Source of the DNA: Cryptomeria japonica
Taxonomy: Eukaryota > Streptophyta > Pinopsida > Cupressales > Cupressaceae
Direction: 5' to 3'
DNA: 64,000 nucleotides
Assembly: GCF_030272615.1 (NCBI RefSeq)
Contig: NC_081410.1
Span: 191,349,619 to 191,413,618 of the forward strand
Position numbers and translations under genes: made by a program. Each line of letters begins with the position of its first letter. The stretch's first letter is position 1. A model generated the notes under the pieces. The model saw only the letters and a list, made by a program, of their open reading frames with translations. It was not told where the DNA came from and made no database searches. Positions 44,962 through 57,250 of this stretch are shown here, one piece after another.

Positions 44962-45729
44962 CTTGGTGATGCCAACCCATTTACCTTTTGCAACAATATC
45001 AGACATCAACCAGATATCACAATACCTAGAAACAAAGAAGTCACCACCTAATCATCCTACATCCACCTACAAAATCTCACTAGTACACAGATCCCTACAC
45101 CCAAATAGGAGAAGTTGAAAATGAAATTAAAGGATGAAGGCCTGAAAGAATATAACATTAGCCAACTTTTCTATGTTGGAAAGCTACCCCTTTTACCTAG
45201 GACTCATGGAAAACCACAAATATCACTCAATCCACCTATTATAGCCAATACTAATACACTTGATGGATTCATCCTAGGGAGTTCATAGGAACAAGAAACT
45301 ATTGATGAAGACCTAGCAGGATGGATCTACATAGACCCTTTCGATAAATATAAACAACAAATTAAGATCCCTATAGAGAAGTATGGTAAATTTTTTACGA
45401 TGATGAAAAATATGGGCTATGATGGCCATAGCGCATTGGGATCCCATGAGCAAGGTTTACAAGAACCATTGCAACCCTTGTTACAACCATGAGATAAAAT
45501 AGGCCTCAGATTCAACCCTAGTTTAGGAGGCTCTTCTAAGCTCACGCTTACAAGAAAAAAAAACTAGACAACATCTAAATTTTTCCCTTCCCATAGAAAG
45601 ATAGTGTCCATTGCTGATCAATCTACAACATCAAAAAATCCAAGTCACGCAAGCACTTCTCACTCATCGCGTGCACAAGCACTAAACAAGCAAAAGGGTG
45701 ATATTACACAAAGGTCAATCACTTCCAAG
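44962..45729 (+). pseudogene. element E protease-RT linker with G-patch-like motif
   Basis: In the plus-strand frames after the F insertion I see LFYVGKLPLLPRTHGKPQIS, GWIYIDPFDKY, then a G-patch-like motif EKYGKFFTMMKNMGYDGHSA and GSHEQGLQEPLQP at about 45376-45480, followed by DKIGLRF. This kind of motif occupies the protease-RT linker in some plant gypsy elements. Stops and frame changes are present. The sequence ceases to be recognisable as gypsy at 45729. Confidence 0.65.
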
Positions 45730-46449
45730 TGTAGTGTCGCAAATTGTGTACCCCTTTGTAATTCGACTTACATCTTTTGTAACCACTTTGGTGTCCGTTC
45801 CCCTAGAACTCAAGTAGGCTCACTTCAGCCCTTGCATCAGTCTTTTCCCTTTTAGGATCCTCAAGACACACTTCCAAGAATCTCCCTCATAACTTATGTT
45901 TGGTTAGTCGCGTGTCTCCCTTGTCTCTTGTTGTTTTTGAGCGTGATTCATTCAGACACTAGCGCGCCGCATGGACGTCTGCACGTGGCGCATTCATCCC
46001 GTGACATCTCAACGCTCAAATGTCAATTATGGGTGCACCTTTACACTTGTCACCTATGTATGTCGGTGGAAATGGATCGAAATCTTCTAGACATCTCGTG
46101 ACCCTCTCTTTCCCTCCTCTTTTCTCTTTTAAATCCATCTTTCACTTCATTCAAGATCTCTTGTTGATTCAACCTCTCTTAGACTCTCTCTCAATGGCCT
46201 CTCACAACTTATTCTTGCTCTCTCACTTGCTTGGTAGAGAAGTCTCTAGTTTGCTACAACACTCTCAATCTCTCACAATATCTCTTGCAACTCTCTTGGC
46301 TTTTGTCAAGCCTATTCAGTAATATCTATCTATTTATCCTATCTTTTAGCTTCTTAGGATTTATCACATCCCTCTTCTATCATTTATCATCTATCATTTA
46401 TTTTATCTTGCATTTATCTTTTATTCTATCAATCTATCTGGGTTGTCCA
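45730..46449 (+). repeat. LTR-like sequence X
   Basis: TGTAGTGTCGCAAATTGTG begins abruptly after element E sequence and the stretch ends GGTTGTCCA at 46449, followed by TGGAGGTGGAAACACC, a possible PBS. The interior is CT-rich and looks like LTR sequence. No second copy was found, so this could be a solo LTR or a 5' LTR of an element truncated to the right. Confidence 0.4.
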
Positions 46450-46952
46450 TGGAGGTGGAAACACCAAAAATGGGGGTCTAACTAAGGAAGACTCCAAACC
46501 ACAACCCCCAACATTTTCCTTTCTAGCTTGTGTATAGGTTGCATTAAAGAAGATTCATCTAGGTGGAGGCTTCATAGTGGGGACCTATTGTTTATTTAAT
46601 TTCTTCCCTTTTTCTCCTTCCATTTTATCTTGGTTATTTCCTATATCGCATTTAATAGTTTAGCTTCATTACTTTCTGTGTTTTACTACATTATATAAAC
46701 AATTACATATATAAACACCCATATTGCATCACAGGTAAGTAAGATAATATCCATCACATGCATCATATCAAATCAAAATCCATCATATGATAAAATAATA
46801 ATCAAAAGTCCATCAAAGTCCATAATAAAGTTCGTACATGCATATACACCACCAAAATAACTTCTTATATATATAAAAAATCAGTGAATGTGTCAATCAT
46901 GGTACAATAATATTAAATCCCCAAAGGGTAAAAATACAATGTCACATACACT
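46450..46952. other. no gene
   Basis: AT-rich stretch with CATCATATCAAATC-like repeats (46740-46830). No recognisable domain. Confidence 0.4.
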
Positions 46953-49150
46953 AGGTCTAGCCCACACTCCATGTCTCCTCATCTCCATCTCCTCTCCCAG
47001 CTGTACCTTTAGATGGTCTGGCACCCCCTTTGGGTTGCCTCATAGCCACTGATTCAGCCATCTGCTAGCTTTGTGTCTTGTGCTAGCTCTGTGTCTTGTG
47101 TGATCACATACTCTTAGTATGCAATGTTGCTCTCTGCTTTGTTGGCACTACCCCATGGTACTAACCCCTATAGTATGCCACCTCCCAACTCAAACTCTCT
47201 GCTCATCACTATTGGCTAGTATGGTCTGCATATACCTGTGCAAAACCAGCAGGCTCCAAAAGCTGGTGGGCCATATCCCTCTCCCCCCGCAGTCTAACCA
47301 CATATACCTCTTCTCTCAACAGTCAAGTGCAGAGTGCATCCATCTCCCCATCCACCCTCTCAAACTCTTCCCTTAGCTGGCCAATAGCTCCCCCACTCCT
47401 AGCCTCTTCCAAAAGTCGCTTTGTCTCCTCCCTCTCCTCCCTCAGAGATGACACCTCTTCCCAAGCCTCTTGTAGGCTCTTTGTCAAGTCCTCTGCCTCC
47501 CTCCTGTGTCTATCCACCTCTGACTATAAGATATCTTCCCTCCCCTACTCCATCTCTAGCTCCTCCTCCAAGCTATATGTCCTCCCTCGAATAGCCTCCT
47601 AGGCATGTACCTTGGCCTCCATTCTCCTCTCTCTCTCTCCCTGGCTCCATTGTTCTCCCAGAGAACTCTATCACACTTCGCTTGGAAGACCCATTCTACC
47701 TATCCCTATCCACCAATGGCCTGTGCACCCTACTCATCCTGGACCTGTACATTTGGAATGTCTATTGGCTCTGCACCCTCTCCCTCCCCAAGTACCTTTC
47801 CAATCTGTGTTGTTGCTGCCCCTACCTGTAGTGGTACCTCATCTCGAGGCACCTTTGGTCTCCCCTAGGCTCTTTGACGAGCTTGTCCTCTCCCTCCTCC
47901 TCCCCTTCCTCATCTCTGACCTCCTCCCCATACTGCCATCTTATCTAGTGGTCCATCTTCATCTCCCTCTATGACCTCATCAACTAACGATTGAAGCTCA
48001 TCGACCTCCAAAACTTTGGGGATACTCAGAGAAACTAACCTGTGAGCATCCCACCAGCAGGTGTACATCACTAAACATCCTAGATCCTCACCTACCTCAT
48101 ACCGCTCACTCCAAATAATGGTATCCACTATCTCCCAACTCATCCAGGCCTCTAATGGTCTAGGTTCTTGCCCCCATGTCCCAACCTCCCGCGTGATATG
48201 CGGGTATAAACTCTCATAGCCCACTAACTCCTACATGTGTCCAAACTGATGCATGACCCGATGTGGCACATAGTGCTCAATGACATAAATAGATTACCAA
48301 AAAGCCAACACTTTGTTTGTACCCATGCTAGCTAACAGTCCTCTCTCCACCTCTCGCAGTCCATGTAAAGGTGCCATCAAAAGAATATCATCTCATCAAA
48401 TAGCTTCCTCCAAAACCACATGGCTCCCAAATGATGATAATGTAACAAGCCTATGTATCTATCAACATACGGGAACCATCACCGTCTGTCCTATTGACCT
48501 AACAACCAAGATACTGCAATATGATCCCATGCCTAGATGTGCAATAGTGTAACCCCTATACCTAGATTTTGGTAATCTCAGTATAAACATAAATGCATAG
48601 CATGGTACAACTACCCTAGTATCACTGCACCCCAACATTATGTCACACAATCATCGACCATATAGTAGACACATCTAGCCCATCCAATCAAGAATCCATT
48701 CTTGCTGAGGTCTGACATCATCCACCTACTAATCAATCCACAATTAAATAGTACAAGTCGTGAGATGTGTCGAATATGCATGGCTCGACCTAGGTGCATC
48801 CTCATCCCCTCCATGGGTAGGGTTGCATACTCGCACACCTTCCATAGATAATAGTCCTCACCATCCAATCTATACTCTAGGATAATGCCTCAGATGGGGA
48901 TCTTCAAGATCCTCCTGACATCTAATAGTGTAATAGTGGCCTCCCCAGTAGGAAGGTGGAAAGTATAGGTCTTCTTGTCCCAACGCTCTACCAATGCAGT
49001 CATCATAGTTGTATGTGTCCTAATCCTAGGCCATCTCCCAACCAATCCTAAACTCACTGCACTGAGGATCTCTCTCATCTAACTGAAGCCGCCTATATAT
49101 CCTCATAGTGGGAGGCCAATGCTCTTGTGATTTAATTGGCCCCTCATTCG
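46953..49150 (-). pseudogene. plant mobile domain (PMD) gene, degenerate
   Basis: The minus strand encodes MTALVERWDKKTYTFHLPTG and EATITLLDVRRILKIPI (48892-49020), the signature of PMD (aminotransferase-like plant mobile domain, as in MAIN/MAIL proteins). A TGA replaces what is probably CGA, then GIILEYRLDGEDYYLWKVC and WMMSDLSKNGFLIGWARCVY follow. After frame changes, GVTLLHI-AWDHI (equivalent of TLLQ-WAWEH) appears near 48500, then VPHRVMHQFGHM and GYESLYPHITREVGTWGQEP (48150-48260). The C-terminal part is acidic and then predicted coiled coil (WEEVSSLREEREETKRLLEE, 47330-47520). It lies antisense to LTR element G, whose PPT and 3' LTR follow at 50060. Confidence 0.75.
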
Positions 49151-50059
49151 CCTGCACTCAGCCAATTCACTTCGTTAACCTTCACAAACCCATCTTATTT
49201 TATCCTATCTTACCCTTTCCTAGTTTATTCTAGCCTATTTCTTATCCTATGTTGTTCTCAGGATACCTAGGGGTCCCCTAAACTTATTACCCTCCATTAT
49301 TGGTCCTTATTTTTTCCCCCTTTGCTTCCCTAGCGGAGACATTGATTCATCCCTAGTGAAGGCGTCGAAATCATGACACATACGTTGCGCCATAGGCAGA
49401 GGTGTTGAATCATAGTCTTTGCCCCCCATATGCACCCTTTTATCCCTACCAGCACTTGCACTTGCATTGGACTACAAGCACTGGCATGGATCCCCTTCCT
49501 CAACCCCTTTCAACACTTACGCAAGCATTGTTCTCTTGCAAAGAAGTTGAATCCCCACGGAGATGTTGAAACTGCAATCAATGTCTTTGCCTCGCTAACC
49601 TTTTACCCTATTTATTGGCCCTAATAAATTATCCAACCTACTAAAACATGAGGTGGGGTCAGGGTACTTACTGCTGGGCCATATGTCTTCGGTCTCTCAA
49701 ATCATCAAACTCTCTCTGTGCGATGCTCGTGAATAGGAATGTGCTCAATCTCTCCCCTAGGGCTTTGTGCTCGATGTAATCTCTAGAGGTGTATGTGACA
49801 ATGACCCTTCCTTATGCCCCCCTGTGGCTTATATAGGACTTTCCATAGCCCATTCTCTCATCCTTATAAAAATTCACTCACTTTATTCTCTCATCATTAT
49901 TTCCTTGTTCATTTTCGTCATTCTTTTTTTGAGAATTTTTTCTAGAAAAATTTCACAAATTCTCGATTAAATTCTTGAGGGGGCATATACCACCCGTGTC
50001 TTCACACTGGGTCATCGTTTTATTTTCTCTTTTATCCATCGCCAATTTTGCCGCTACGT
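49151..50059. other. no gene; probable 3' non-coding part of element G
   Basis: No domain is recognisable. The sequence runs into the polypurine tract of the LTR at 50075, so it is probably the untranslated end of element G. Confidence 0.45.
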
Positions 50060-50074
50060 AAAAGAGGGGCAAAA
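50060..50074 (+). other. element G polypurine tract
   Basis: AAAAGAGGGGCAAAA directly precedes the LTR start TGTAGAAATCC. It shows that the LTR is the 3' LTR of a plus-strand element lying to the left. Confidence 0.75.
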
Positions 50075-51366
50075 TGTAGAAATCCAAAATTAATTAAATT
50101 AAATATTTAATTAATTTTATCCTTTCTACATAATTAATATATTCAATTGTGCTAGTCCTTATTCTTCTAAGCATTAATTAAATTTAATTTAATTAATCAT
50201 GTCACTATAGTCGAGATAATTGATTTATTTAAATCAATCATTCTTCTAAGGTTATCTAATTATTTATTTCTTCTAAAATATCTTTAGTTAATTAATCTAT
50301 ATTAATTAGTTGAATCAAGTGATTCCTACAAATCACTTTGTCTAATTCCTCATTAGCCTAATCAATTCTTCTAGATTCCCTCATAATCATGCTTAACATT
50401 ATTTTTTAATTTTTAATTCCTTCACTCATTCTCTCTCATCTTATCAAATCCTCCTACAAATCCCACTTGTCTTCTAATCCCTCATTATCTCACCTAATCA
50501 CCTTCTTAATCATTTGCTAGTGACTAATCCTCATGATTAGCCACCAAGTTAACTCATAGTCATAAATGGCTAAATCCACTTGTCCCTTCCTCACCTTCCA
50601 CCTCAAATGCACCCAATTGGGTCATTTCAAGGATTTCAAAAATCTCACATTCTCCCATGCCTCTCACCTTCCCAAGGAATTTTAAATTCATTTTCTCATT
50701 CCCTTTCCCCATGCATCCAATATTTTGGGAATTTTTAATTCCCTCTTCATCCCCCAAGGAATTTTTAATTCCTTTTTGTCTTCCTCGTGTACTTGGGGAT
50801 ATCTTCCCCATGTACATTGTGGAGTGTGGAGACAAGAAATGCCTTTATAGAAAATCTCTTGGTCTCCACACTTGTCACCTCATGTCTTCTCAATCCATGT
50901 GGTCCCTCTCCTTCAATCTCCACCCTTGATCTATTTTCAATCTCAATCGTCCATTCATCCTCTCTCAAAATTATAAATTGGGGTCTCCTCCCCTTAATTC
51001 TCTATCTCCAATCAAGTAATCTCATGTTGTCAACACATCTCTAGAAATCCATCTCAAAACATCATCATTATAGGAAAAAATCTATAACATCCATATCGAT
51101 CATTTGAGCATCCATCATCCAATCCCCTTTTATCCATCATTGTTGTGCAACATTAGAGATTAATCCACATCACATCTTGGAGCCAATCCAATCAAGTGGA
51201 GCATTTTGGGTGCATTCCACTTCATCAAAGGCTCAATCCGAGGGGCAAGAGAAGATTTGTGAAGGTATAATGGTGTTTTATCTTGTTTTGAATGTTATTT
51301 GAATGTTTTGATATTAATATGGATTAAACTAACCATTAACCCTCACTTAGATTTTCTCCTGGTTCA
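50075..51366 (+). repeat. element G 3' LTR
   Basis: 1292 bp, from TGTAGAAATCC to CTGGTTCA. The part 50351-51366 is present in inverted orientation at 62512-64000 (element D 5' LTR), except for a 471-bp insertion there. The left end is AT-rich (TTAATTAAATTAAATATT). Confidence 0.88.
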
Positions 51367-52815
51367 GGTATTATGCCCCGATCAGAGATTGCATGGTTTG
51401 GTTGTTGGTTGGGGATAGTTTATTAAGAAGATGGCCAGTGAGGGCACCCAATATGTGTGGGTTCCATGTATCTTAGCTCATTTGTGGAACGTTCTACATG
51501 ATGGGCATATCATGGGATTACCTCACTGGGAGTTAGTATTACTTTGTTGCAAATTTGGGCATGGGAGCACTTCCCCATCACTAGACCAATTTGTATGAGG
51601 TTCAAGACCATTGATCAACCCTACATATATATGTATGGAGGGATGATGACACAACCCCAATTGGGGAAGCTGGAGTATTGGCGATGTGCACTAGATGATC
51701 TAGATACAGTTGTATGGTGCCCCTATTTAGATTGTGAGTCATCGGAGGACAATGTCGAGGCCATGCCTTATGTTTATTCAGTTTGATTTTTTTATTTTTC
51801 ACACATCCTACATTATCGAGATACATCTACCAAGCCATGTTATGAGACAATTTTGTCAGACGCGGGGTATGCCTCAAGGTTCAAGAGAGTATGCTAAAGT
51901 TGTGTGGGAGGTATCAGTGGGGTCATGTATTATCGTATGATCAGGCATTGGAAAAGTTTTAGGTCTTACAATCGAGTCCATGGTCATACACAGAAGATGT
52001 GGCAGATGTAGGGTCAGAGAGGAGTATGCACAATACTTGGCAGTGCATCCCTTTCCATGCATTTTAAATCTAGTAGAGATATTACCACCTTTTGAGGATG
52101 ACCGAGCACCAAGATAGGGGAGGAGGAGGTGGAGGAGATTATATGGGGGTGGGGGAGGTGGAGGAGATGGAGGTAGAGGTGGGGGAGATTGAGGCAAGGA
52201 AGGTGGTAAGGGATTTATGAGGGCAAGGGTGGTCGCCTAGTTCGATGCTTCCACTTGTATAGGCACCATCAACAACATGGGGGAGAGTGGAGATTGAGGG
52301 AGAAACAGGTGTAAAGATGGGTGGAGGAGGACAGGGATACCTACATTAGGTGATGGTAATGCTTCTATAGACTTAAATCACCATTGTAGAGGAGTGGATT
52401 CATGCCCTAGAGGTAGAGTTAGTTGAGAGAGATGTAGATATAGTTGCAAAGGAAGTTCAATTGTTTGCCTGGGGAGCTGAGTTGACTGCAATTTTGAGGG
52501 AGAGGGATAACACCATGGACAGATTGAGATATAGGCCCAAGACAAGATCTGCATGCTAGAGAAGGTACTGAGATAAGGCCCTACTGTGGAGGTCATGAGA
52601 GAGATGTGGTGGGATGGGGGTGGGATTGATTATTGATAAGGTTTATACCAGCAGGTAGTGCCCAATGATTAGCGGTCATGAGTTATTCACAGGTGTGGCA
52701 AGCTAGATCAGAGCATTTGCAAAGTGGCCATAGTAGCAGGGGTGTTATGGGTCCTCCTCGGTGAGGTGGTGATGGTGGTAGTCCTTCTACATCTGATGAG
52801 AGTGTCATTTGATTT
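51367..52815 (+). pseudogene. plant mobile domain (PMD) gene fragment, C-terminal part
   Basis: Starts abruptly at the LTR border. Plus-strand pieces: CILAHLWNVLHDGHIMGL, then after a frame change ITLLQIWAWEHFPITRP (51540-51590, the PMD hallmark), YGGMMTQPQLGKLEYWRCAL, another frame change, HLPSHVMRQFCQTRGMPQG (51810-51880) and KVVWEVSVGS. A Gly-rich and acidic region (52090-52220) and a coiled-coil-like tail (LEVELVERDVDIVAKEVQLF near 52400) follow. The N-terminal half, with FHLP and the TITLLDV strand, is absent. Several stops. It is antisense to element D, 3' of D's integrase. Confidence 0.75.
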
Positions 52816-53900
52816 GTACTTTACCTACTATATTTTGACATTTAGAGACATTTTTACTTACTAATACTTGGATGGCTCTTGGTAGCTGATTTTGTTGGCA
52901 TCATTGTAGTTTGATTCATGTATGTTTTTGATGAGATATATATGAGACCTTAGTTTTTGGCAGTGATGTTATGAGATATTTTAATGATGATGTAGATGAT
53001 TTTTATTTCATATGCAGAATGCATGTGATTTTGTTGATTTGATATGCATAATATGTGATGGATCTTATATGTTTTATGATGAGCTTATGATGATGATGTA
53101 TGCATATGTTGAGACTTTATGATAGATGTAGATGGTTTTGATGTATATCATGATGATGTTAATAAGATATGGAATGTTAATGATATTGTTAATGATATAA
53201 AATGTGTTAATGCAATGTAATGGTTTGTTTGATTATGATGGTAATATGTGAAAATGATAAATGAGGTAATAATGATAATGATATGCATGATGATATTAGT
53301 AATAAGATGATGAAATGATGTGAAGGATGATGATATAAAAAATGATGTGAAATGATTTAATGTAATGTAATGATATTTTTTATGTAATGTAATGATATAT
53401 GATGAATGAAATGATAAGGATGATAATGATGTGAATGTGATAAATATATGATAATGATGTGAAAATGATAAATGGAATGAAAATGAATAAATTAAATGAT
53501 AATGAGGCTAATGTTTATATGATGAAATGATATGTGATATACTAATGTGAAGGATGATTTAAATGATAATGATTTAATAATGATTCCATGTAATGTAATG
53601 AAATGATAAGGATGATAATGATGTAAATATGATAAATATATGATAGTGATGATGATGTAAAAATGATAAATATATGATAATGATGATGATGTGAAAATGA
53701 TATGTGATAAATTAAATGATAATGATGATAATGTTGCAAGGATAGATGGAATGAAAATGATATATGATAAATTGAATGATAATTATGACAATGTTTATAA
53801 GATGAAATGATATGTACTAATGCAAATGAATCAAAATGTGAATGTAAGATGAGTGATGGGTATCGGAGTACTCGGTCGGGATTTGTCTTAGCTTTCTCAT
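52816..53900. repeat. low-complexity GATGATAATG-type region
   Basis: Nearly 1 kb of irregular repeats of GATGATAATGATG, AAATGATAAATATATGATAA and TGTGATAAATTAAATGATAA. Open frames on the minus strand here (His/Tyr/Ile-rich, 53542-53739) are products of the repeat and not genes. Confidence 0.8.
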
Positions 53901-54723
53901 AGCAACCCTATTCAATTCCATATGCATGCTTATAAAAGATATTGACAATGTATGTATGAATAAATGAATGAGCAATATGTAACGGAATGCAATATAAATA
54001 GATGAGATGAAATATCGATCCATGGCTTATTCATAATGTTGTATTTCCTCATTGAGCATGGTAGTACCGAGCTTGGCCGAAGTACCAAAAACCAAGGTTG
54101 AGCATTCAACCTGTAAACAAATATCATAGACAAGGATAAGTTCTCTTTCATTCTGGTTCATATACACATGGTCAAGGTATACGTTGTAGTCAGTAAGCCA
54201 TACTGATCCATGACTTTGTATTTTTGCATAGGATCTCGTAGCTTAGTGAACTTCCCACATAGACACCATGAGTATTTTCCCCAAAACTTCATTGGAATAA
54301 TCTGTAGACATAAAACAAAGAAAAATAAATCATAAACCATCTCGACCACTCTAATCACTTGTGGTTGTGGATATCTCTGAGTAGCATAGGAACCTAATAT
54401 AAAAAGCAGTAATCTGACCAAATGCCTATTAACCAAATAAAATCTTCTTGTCAAAGAGATATATCACCATGTCTTGTTTTGAAGGAAGGATGTATCCTTG
54501 TTTAAGATGGTCTCATGTATGTGTTGCTCAAATGTTTGTTTGTTTGTTGATTTGATAGTTGGTCATCTTGTAGGTAGCTCAAATATTGTTTTGCATCTTG
54601 ATCGATGATTATGTACAAGGAATACTTTTGTTGCAATGTTTTTTATTGATTTTGATATTTTCTCATGTTTTTACATTTTTGTTTTGTTTTTGAATGTTTT
54701 TGCCTTTTGTTAGGACATTTCTT
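53901..54723. other. element D 3' region, no gene
   Basis: No domain recognised. A minus-strand open frame of 98 codons (54158-54454) has no motif. Probably untranslated sequence downstream of D's integrase. Confidence 0.4.
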
Positions 54724-54810
54724 GAATGTTTTTGGTCTTTTTGAGATTTTACAAATGTTTTTGGTCTTGTTGAGATTTTACAAATGTTTTTGGTCTTGTT
54801 GAGATTTTAC
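54724..54810. repeat. 29-bp tandem repeat, three copies
   Basis: AAATGTTTTTGGTCTTGTTG-AGATTTTAC repeats at 54724, 54753 and 54782; copies two and three are identical, and copy one differs at two bases. Confidence 0.9.
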
Positions 54811-55021
54811 AAATGTGATAGCAACAAATCTAAAAGACAATGGACCCACAATATTTACAAATGGCACCTGTTTGCTAGGTTTTCACCACATTATTTATCC
54901 AAGGAACCACCAAAGTGGTTTTCACCATTTGGATGAATGATTTTTCTTTACTATTTTCTTGATTTTTTTATTGTTTTTGTACTTTTTAGGACTTTTTTTA
55001 ATTTTTTGGTATTTTCTAATA

Positions 55022-56130
55022 TTATGTATGAATTTTTTTGAGATGCATGTTGTTGATTGGATCTTCCAATGGTTCTCCTTTTGAATTTTTTAACTGATAT
55101 GCCTTAGACCCAAAGACAATGATGATGAGATATGGACCCAACAAATTAGATTCAAATTTGCGCCGATGTTCTCTATTTGGTTGATTAAAAGGATGTTCTT
55201 CGGGAACAAGATCTCCTACCTCAAATGTGTGAGATTCAACCCTATTGTAGCTTCTTCTCATGCACTGTTGATATGATTTTAGGTGATTGTAGGCAACTTG
55301 TCACTTCTCATCAAGTATTTAAAAGTCCTTAAGATGTGAGACCCAATATTCTTCATAATTGATTAGGTTGTGCAAGGAAACCCGTAGGGATGGTAATTCA
55401 ACCTCAATAGGTAGGATAGCTTCTTCTCCATAAACAAGTGAGTATGGGGTTGCATCTGTAGGGGTTTGAATTCTAGTTCAATATGCCTATAGTGTTGGAT
55501 TTATATGGATGTGCCAATCATGACTAACATCATTGATTGTCTTCTTTAGGATCCTCAATATGTTCTTGTTTGGGGCTTCTTCTTGACCATTTCCTTGTGG
55601 ATAATATGGGGTGGAGAAATGGTGTTGGATAAGAAACTTCTCACAGAGTTCATAGACATCCTAATTTTAGAAGGGAAGCTTGTTATCTTTGATGATGGGT
55701 ATGGGTACACCATATTGGCAGATGGTGTAATTGAGGATGAACGAGGCAATTTTCTTGTTGGTGACTTGGATGAGTGGAACGACTTTGATCCACTTTGTGA
55801 AATATTTCATGGTAGTAATGATGAAGTTGTGGCCATTGGAGGAAGGTGGATAGATTTTACCCACAAGGTCAAGTCCCTATTGACAAAAAGGCCATGATGT
55901 TGCAATGGGTTGCAGTTCTTGCATAGGTGCATGTATCAAATCTCTATGCACTTGGCATTTCTTGCATTTGTTGACAAGGTAGTAGGAGTATTTTTCCATG
56001 GAGGGCCAATAGTATCTTTCCCTCATGATCATTGTAGCCAATGAAGGGCCACTTTAATGAGCCCCACAAATACCTTCATGCACTTCTTCTAAAGTTGTGG
56101 TCACCTCACCTTTCTCTAAACATCAGAGGA
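55022..56130 (-). pseudogene. int: element D integrase
   Basis: The minus-strand pieces read EEVHEGICGAH with CKKCQVHRD (zinc-binding, 55950-56110) and GYYWPSMEKYSYYL. The core has Asp in GLDLVGKIYPPSSNGH, Asp in PIIKDNKLPF and Glu in NGQEEAPNKN (55565-55890). The C-terminal region is HTFEVGDLVPEEHPFNQPNR, GSKAYQLKNSKGEPL and DPINNMHLKKIHT (55022-55210). Catalytic Asp-Asp-Glu survive; stops lie after ICGAH, PFCQ and KLPF. It is closely related to the integrase of element C. Confidence 0.86.
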
Positions 56131-56399
56131 GAGTACCATCGAGACCTTGTCGATATAGGGTTTCAGCAATGATGGTGTATCAGGCAGATTGGTGTATGAA
56201 GGTTTTTTGTTGATTGTTTGATTGGTGTGGTGGAAGGATTTGGTCGTGTAGGAAAGTGTATAATTCATCATACCATGGGGAATCAGGATCAATGAGTTGA
56301 CATACCATCTCAGATTCTGGGATATCATAAGTGGGGATCCAAAGTTGTTTAACTAAGAACTCGTAGCGTGTTGAGTTATGTGGAAGATTGATGAGAGAG

Positions 56400-56800
56400 G
56401 ATATTATGGCCATTACATTTGCAGCTCTGTTATGGTCTCAAGGAATATACTCAAAAGGGATAGTTGTAAATAATTCTCTGAATCTATCAACCATTTTCTT
56501 GTAAGGCGTGAGCTTATCATATTTAGTTTGGTATTCATCATTGACCTACCAAATTACTAGTTGTGAATTGCCATAGACTTGTAGCTCATTCAAGTTTCAT
56601 TGGATGGTCATTCATAGTCCTCTGATCAAAGCCTCATATTTTGCTATGTTATTTATGAATGGGAATGTGAGCCTGTACGATTTTGGAATTCTATCACCTT
56701 GAGGTGTGATAAAAAGAATGCCAGCTCTTGAACCATGCCTAGTGTAGGACCCATCAAAATATAGCTTCTATTTTTGTGCTGGCATGAGATGAAGGGAGCG
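56400..56800 (-). pseudogene. element D archaeal-type RNase H
   Basis: The minus strand reads [83 protein letters not shown], then FEYIP and the tail ESEMVCQLIDPD. The first Asp is kept, but the catalytic Glu is Lys (AKYEAL for AEYEAL) and the second Asp is Asn (GNSQL for GDSQL); both are G-to-A changes. It directly follows a short [14 protein letters not shown] segment and the protease, with no RT between. Confidence 0.78.
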
Positions 56801-57250
56801 AAGTGGGTCTATTTAACAAGCAATGGTATGGATGTTTCCCCTCTAAGAGCTTGCAATATTGAAAAGGTTGGGGATCACCTCTGATAGTGATTTCTCTACC
56901 ATTGAAGGAAAATTTAAGGCATTGGTGGTAAGTGGAGGGAACAACTTGAAGGGAGTGAATCCACAGACGACCAAGGAGAATGTTATAAGGGAGGTCAAGA
57001 TATAGGACTTGGAAAGGGTCTCAACTATAACAGGGCCCACTTGAAGAGGTAAAGTGATCATCCCTTTGGAAACCCTTTCTATGTCATCATAGGCTTTGAT
57101 TGTGATTTTTCTTGATGGGTCAACTAGGTCCTCAAAAAGCCCCAATTGCTTTATTAACTTGTATGTACAAAGATTGAGTTTAGATCCACCATCTATCAAG
57201 ATGCATTTAACCTTGTATTTCTGGATAAGAGATTCAATGTGCAGTGGTTT
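56760..57250 (-). pseudogene. pr: element D aspartic protease
   Basis: The minus strand encodes MIDGGSKLNLCTYKLIKQLG (active-site DGG near 57180-57199), [30 protein letters not shown], and after a frame change [20 protein letters not shown] and YHQCLKFPF. This is the usual gypsy retropepsin pattern ending in LLGRPWIH. The DGG variant is shared with element C. Confidence 0.83.

Larger units (their letters stand above)
31871..45729 (+). mobile_element. Element E: Ty3/gypsy retrotransposon, split by element F and 3' truncated
   Basis: 5' LTR (31871-33154), PBS, a 3-kb leader with motif arrays, gag with zinc knuckle (36165-37618), remnant protease (37940-38073), then insertion of element F (38079-44956), then the protease-RT linker with a G-patch-like motif (44957-45729). 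No RT, integrase or 3' LTR of this family is found; sequence of another kind begins at 45730. Multiple in-frame stops and an internal deletion of most of protease show decay. Confidence 0.8.

Noticed and set aside
47119-47974. Plus-strand Ser/Leu/Pro-rich open frames
   Set aside because: Antisense shadows of the minus-strand PMD gene and its coiled-coil tail.
51874-52197. Minus-strand proline-rich open frame
   Set aside because: Complement of the Gly-rich low-complexity tail of the plus-strand PMD fragment.
53542-53739. His/Tyr/Ile-rich open frame
   Set aside because: It is the translation of the GATGATAATG low-complexity repeat.
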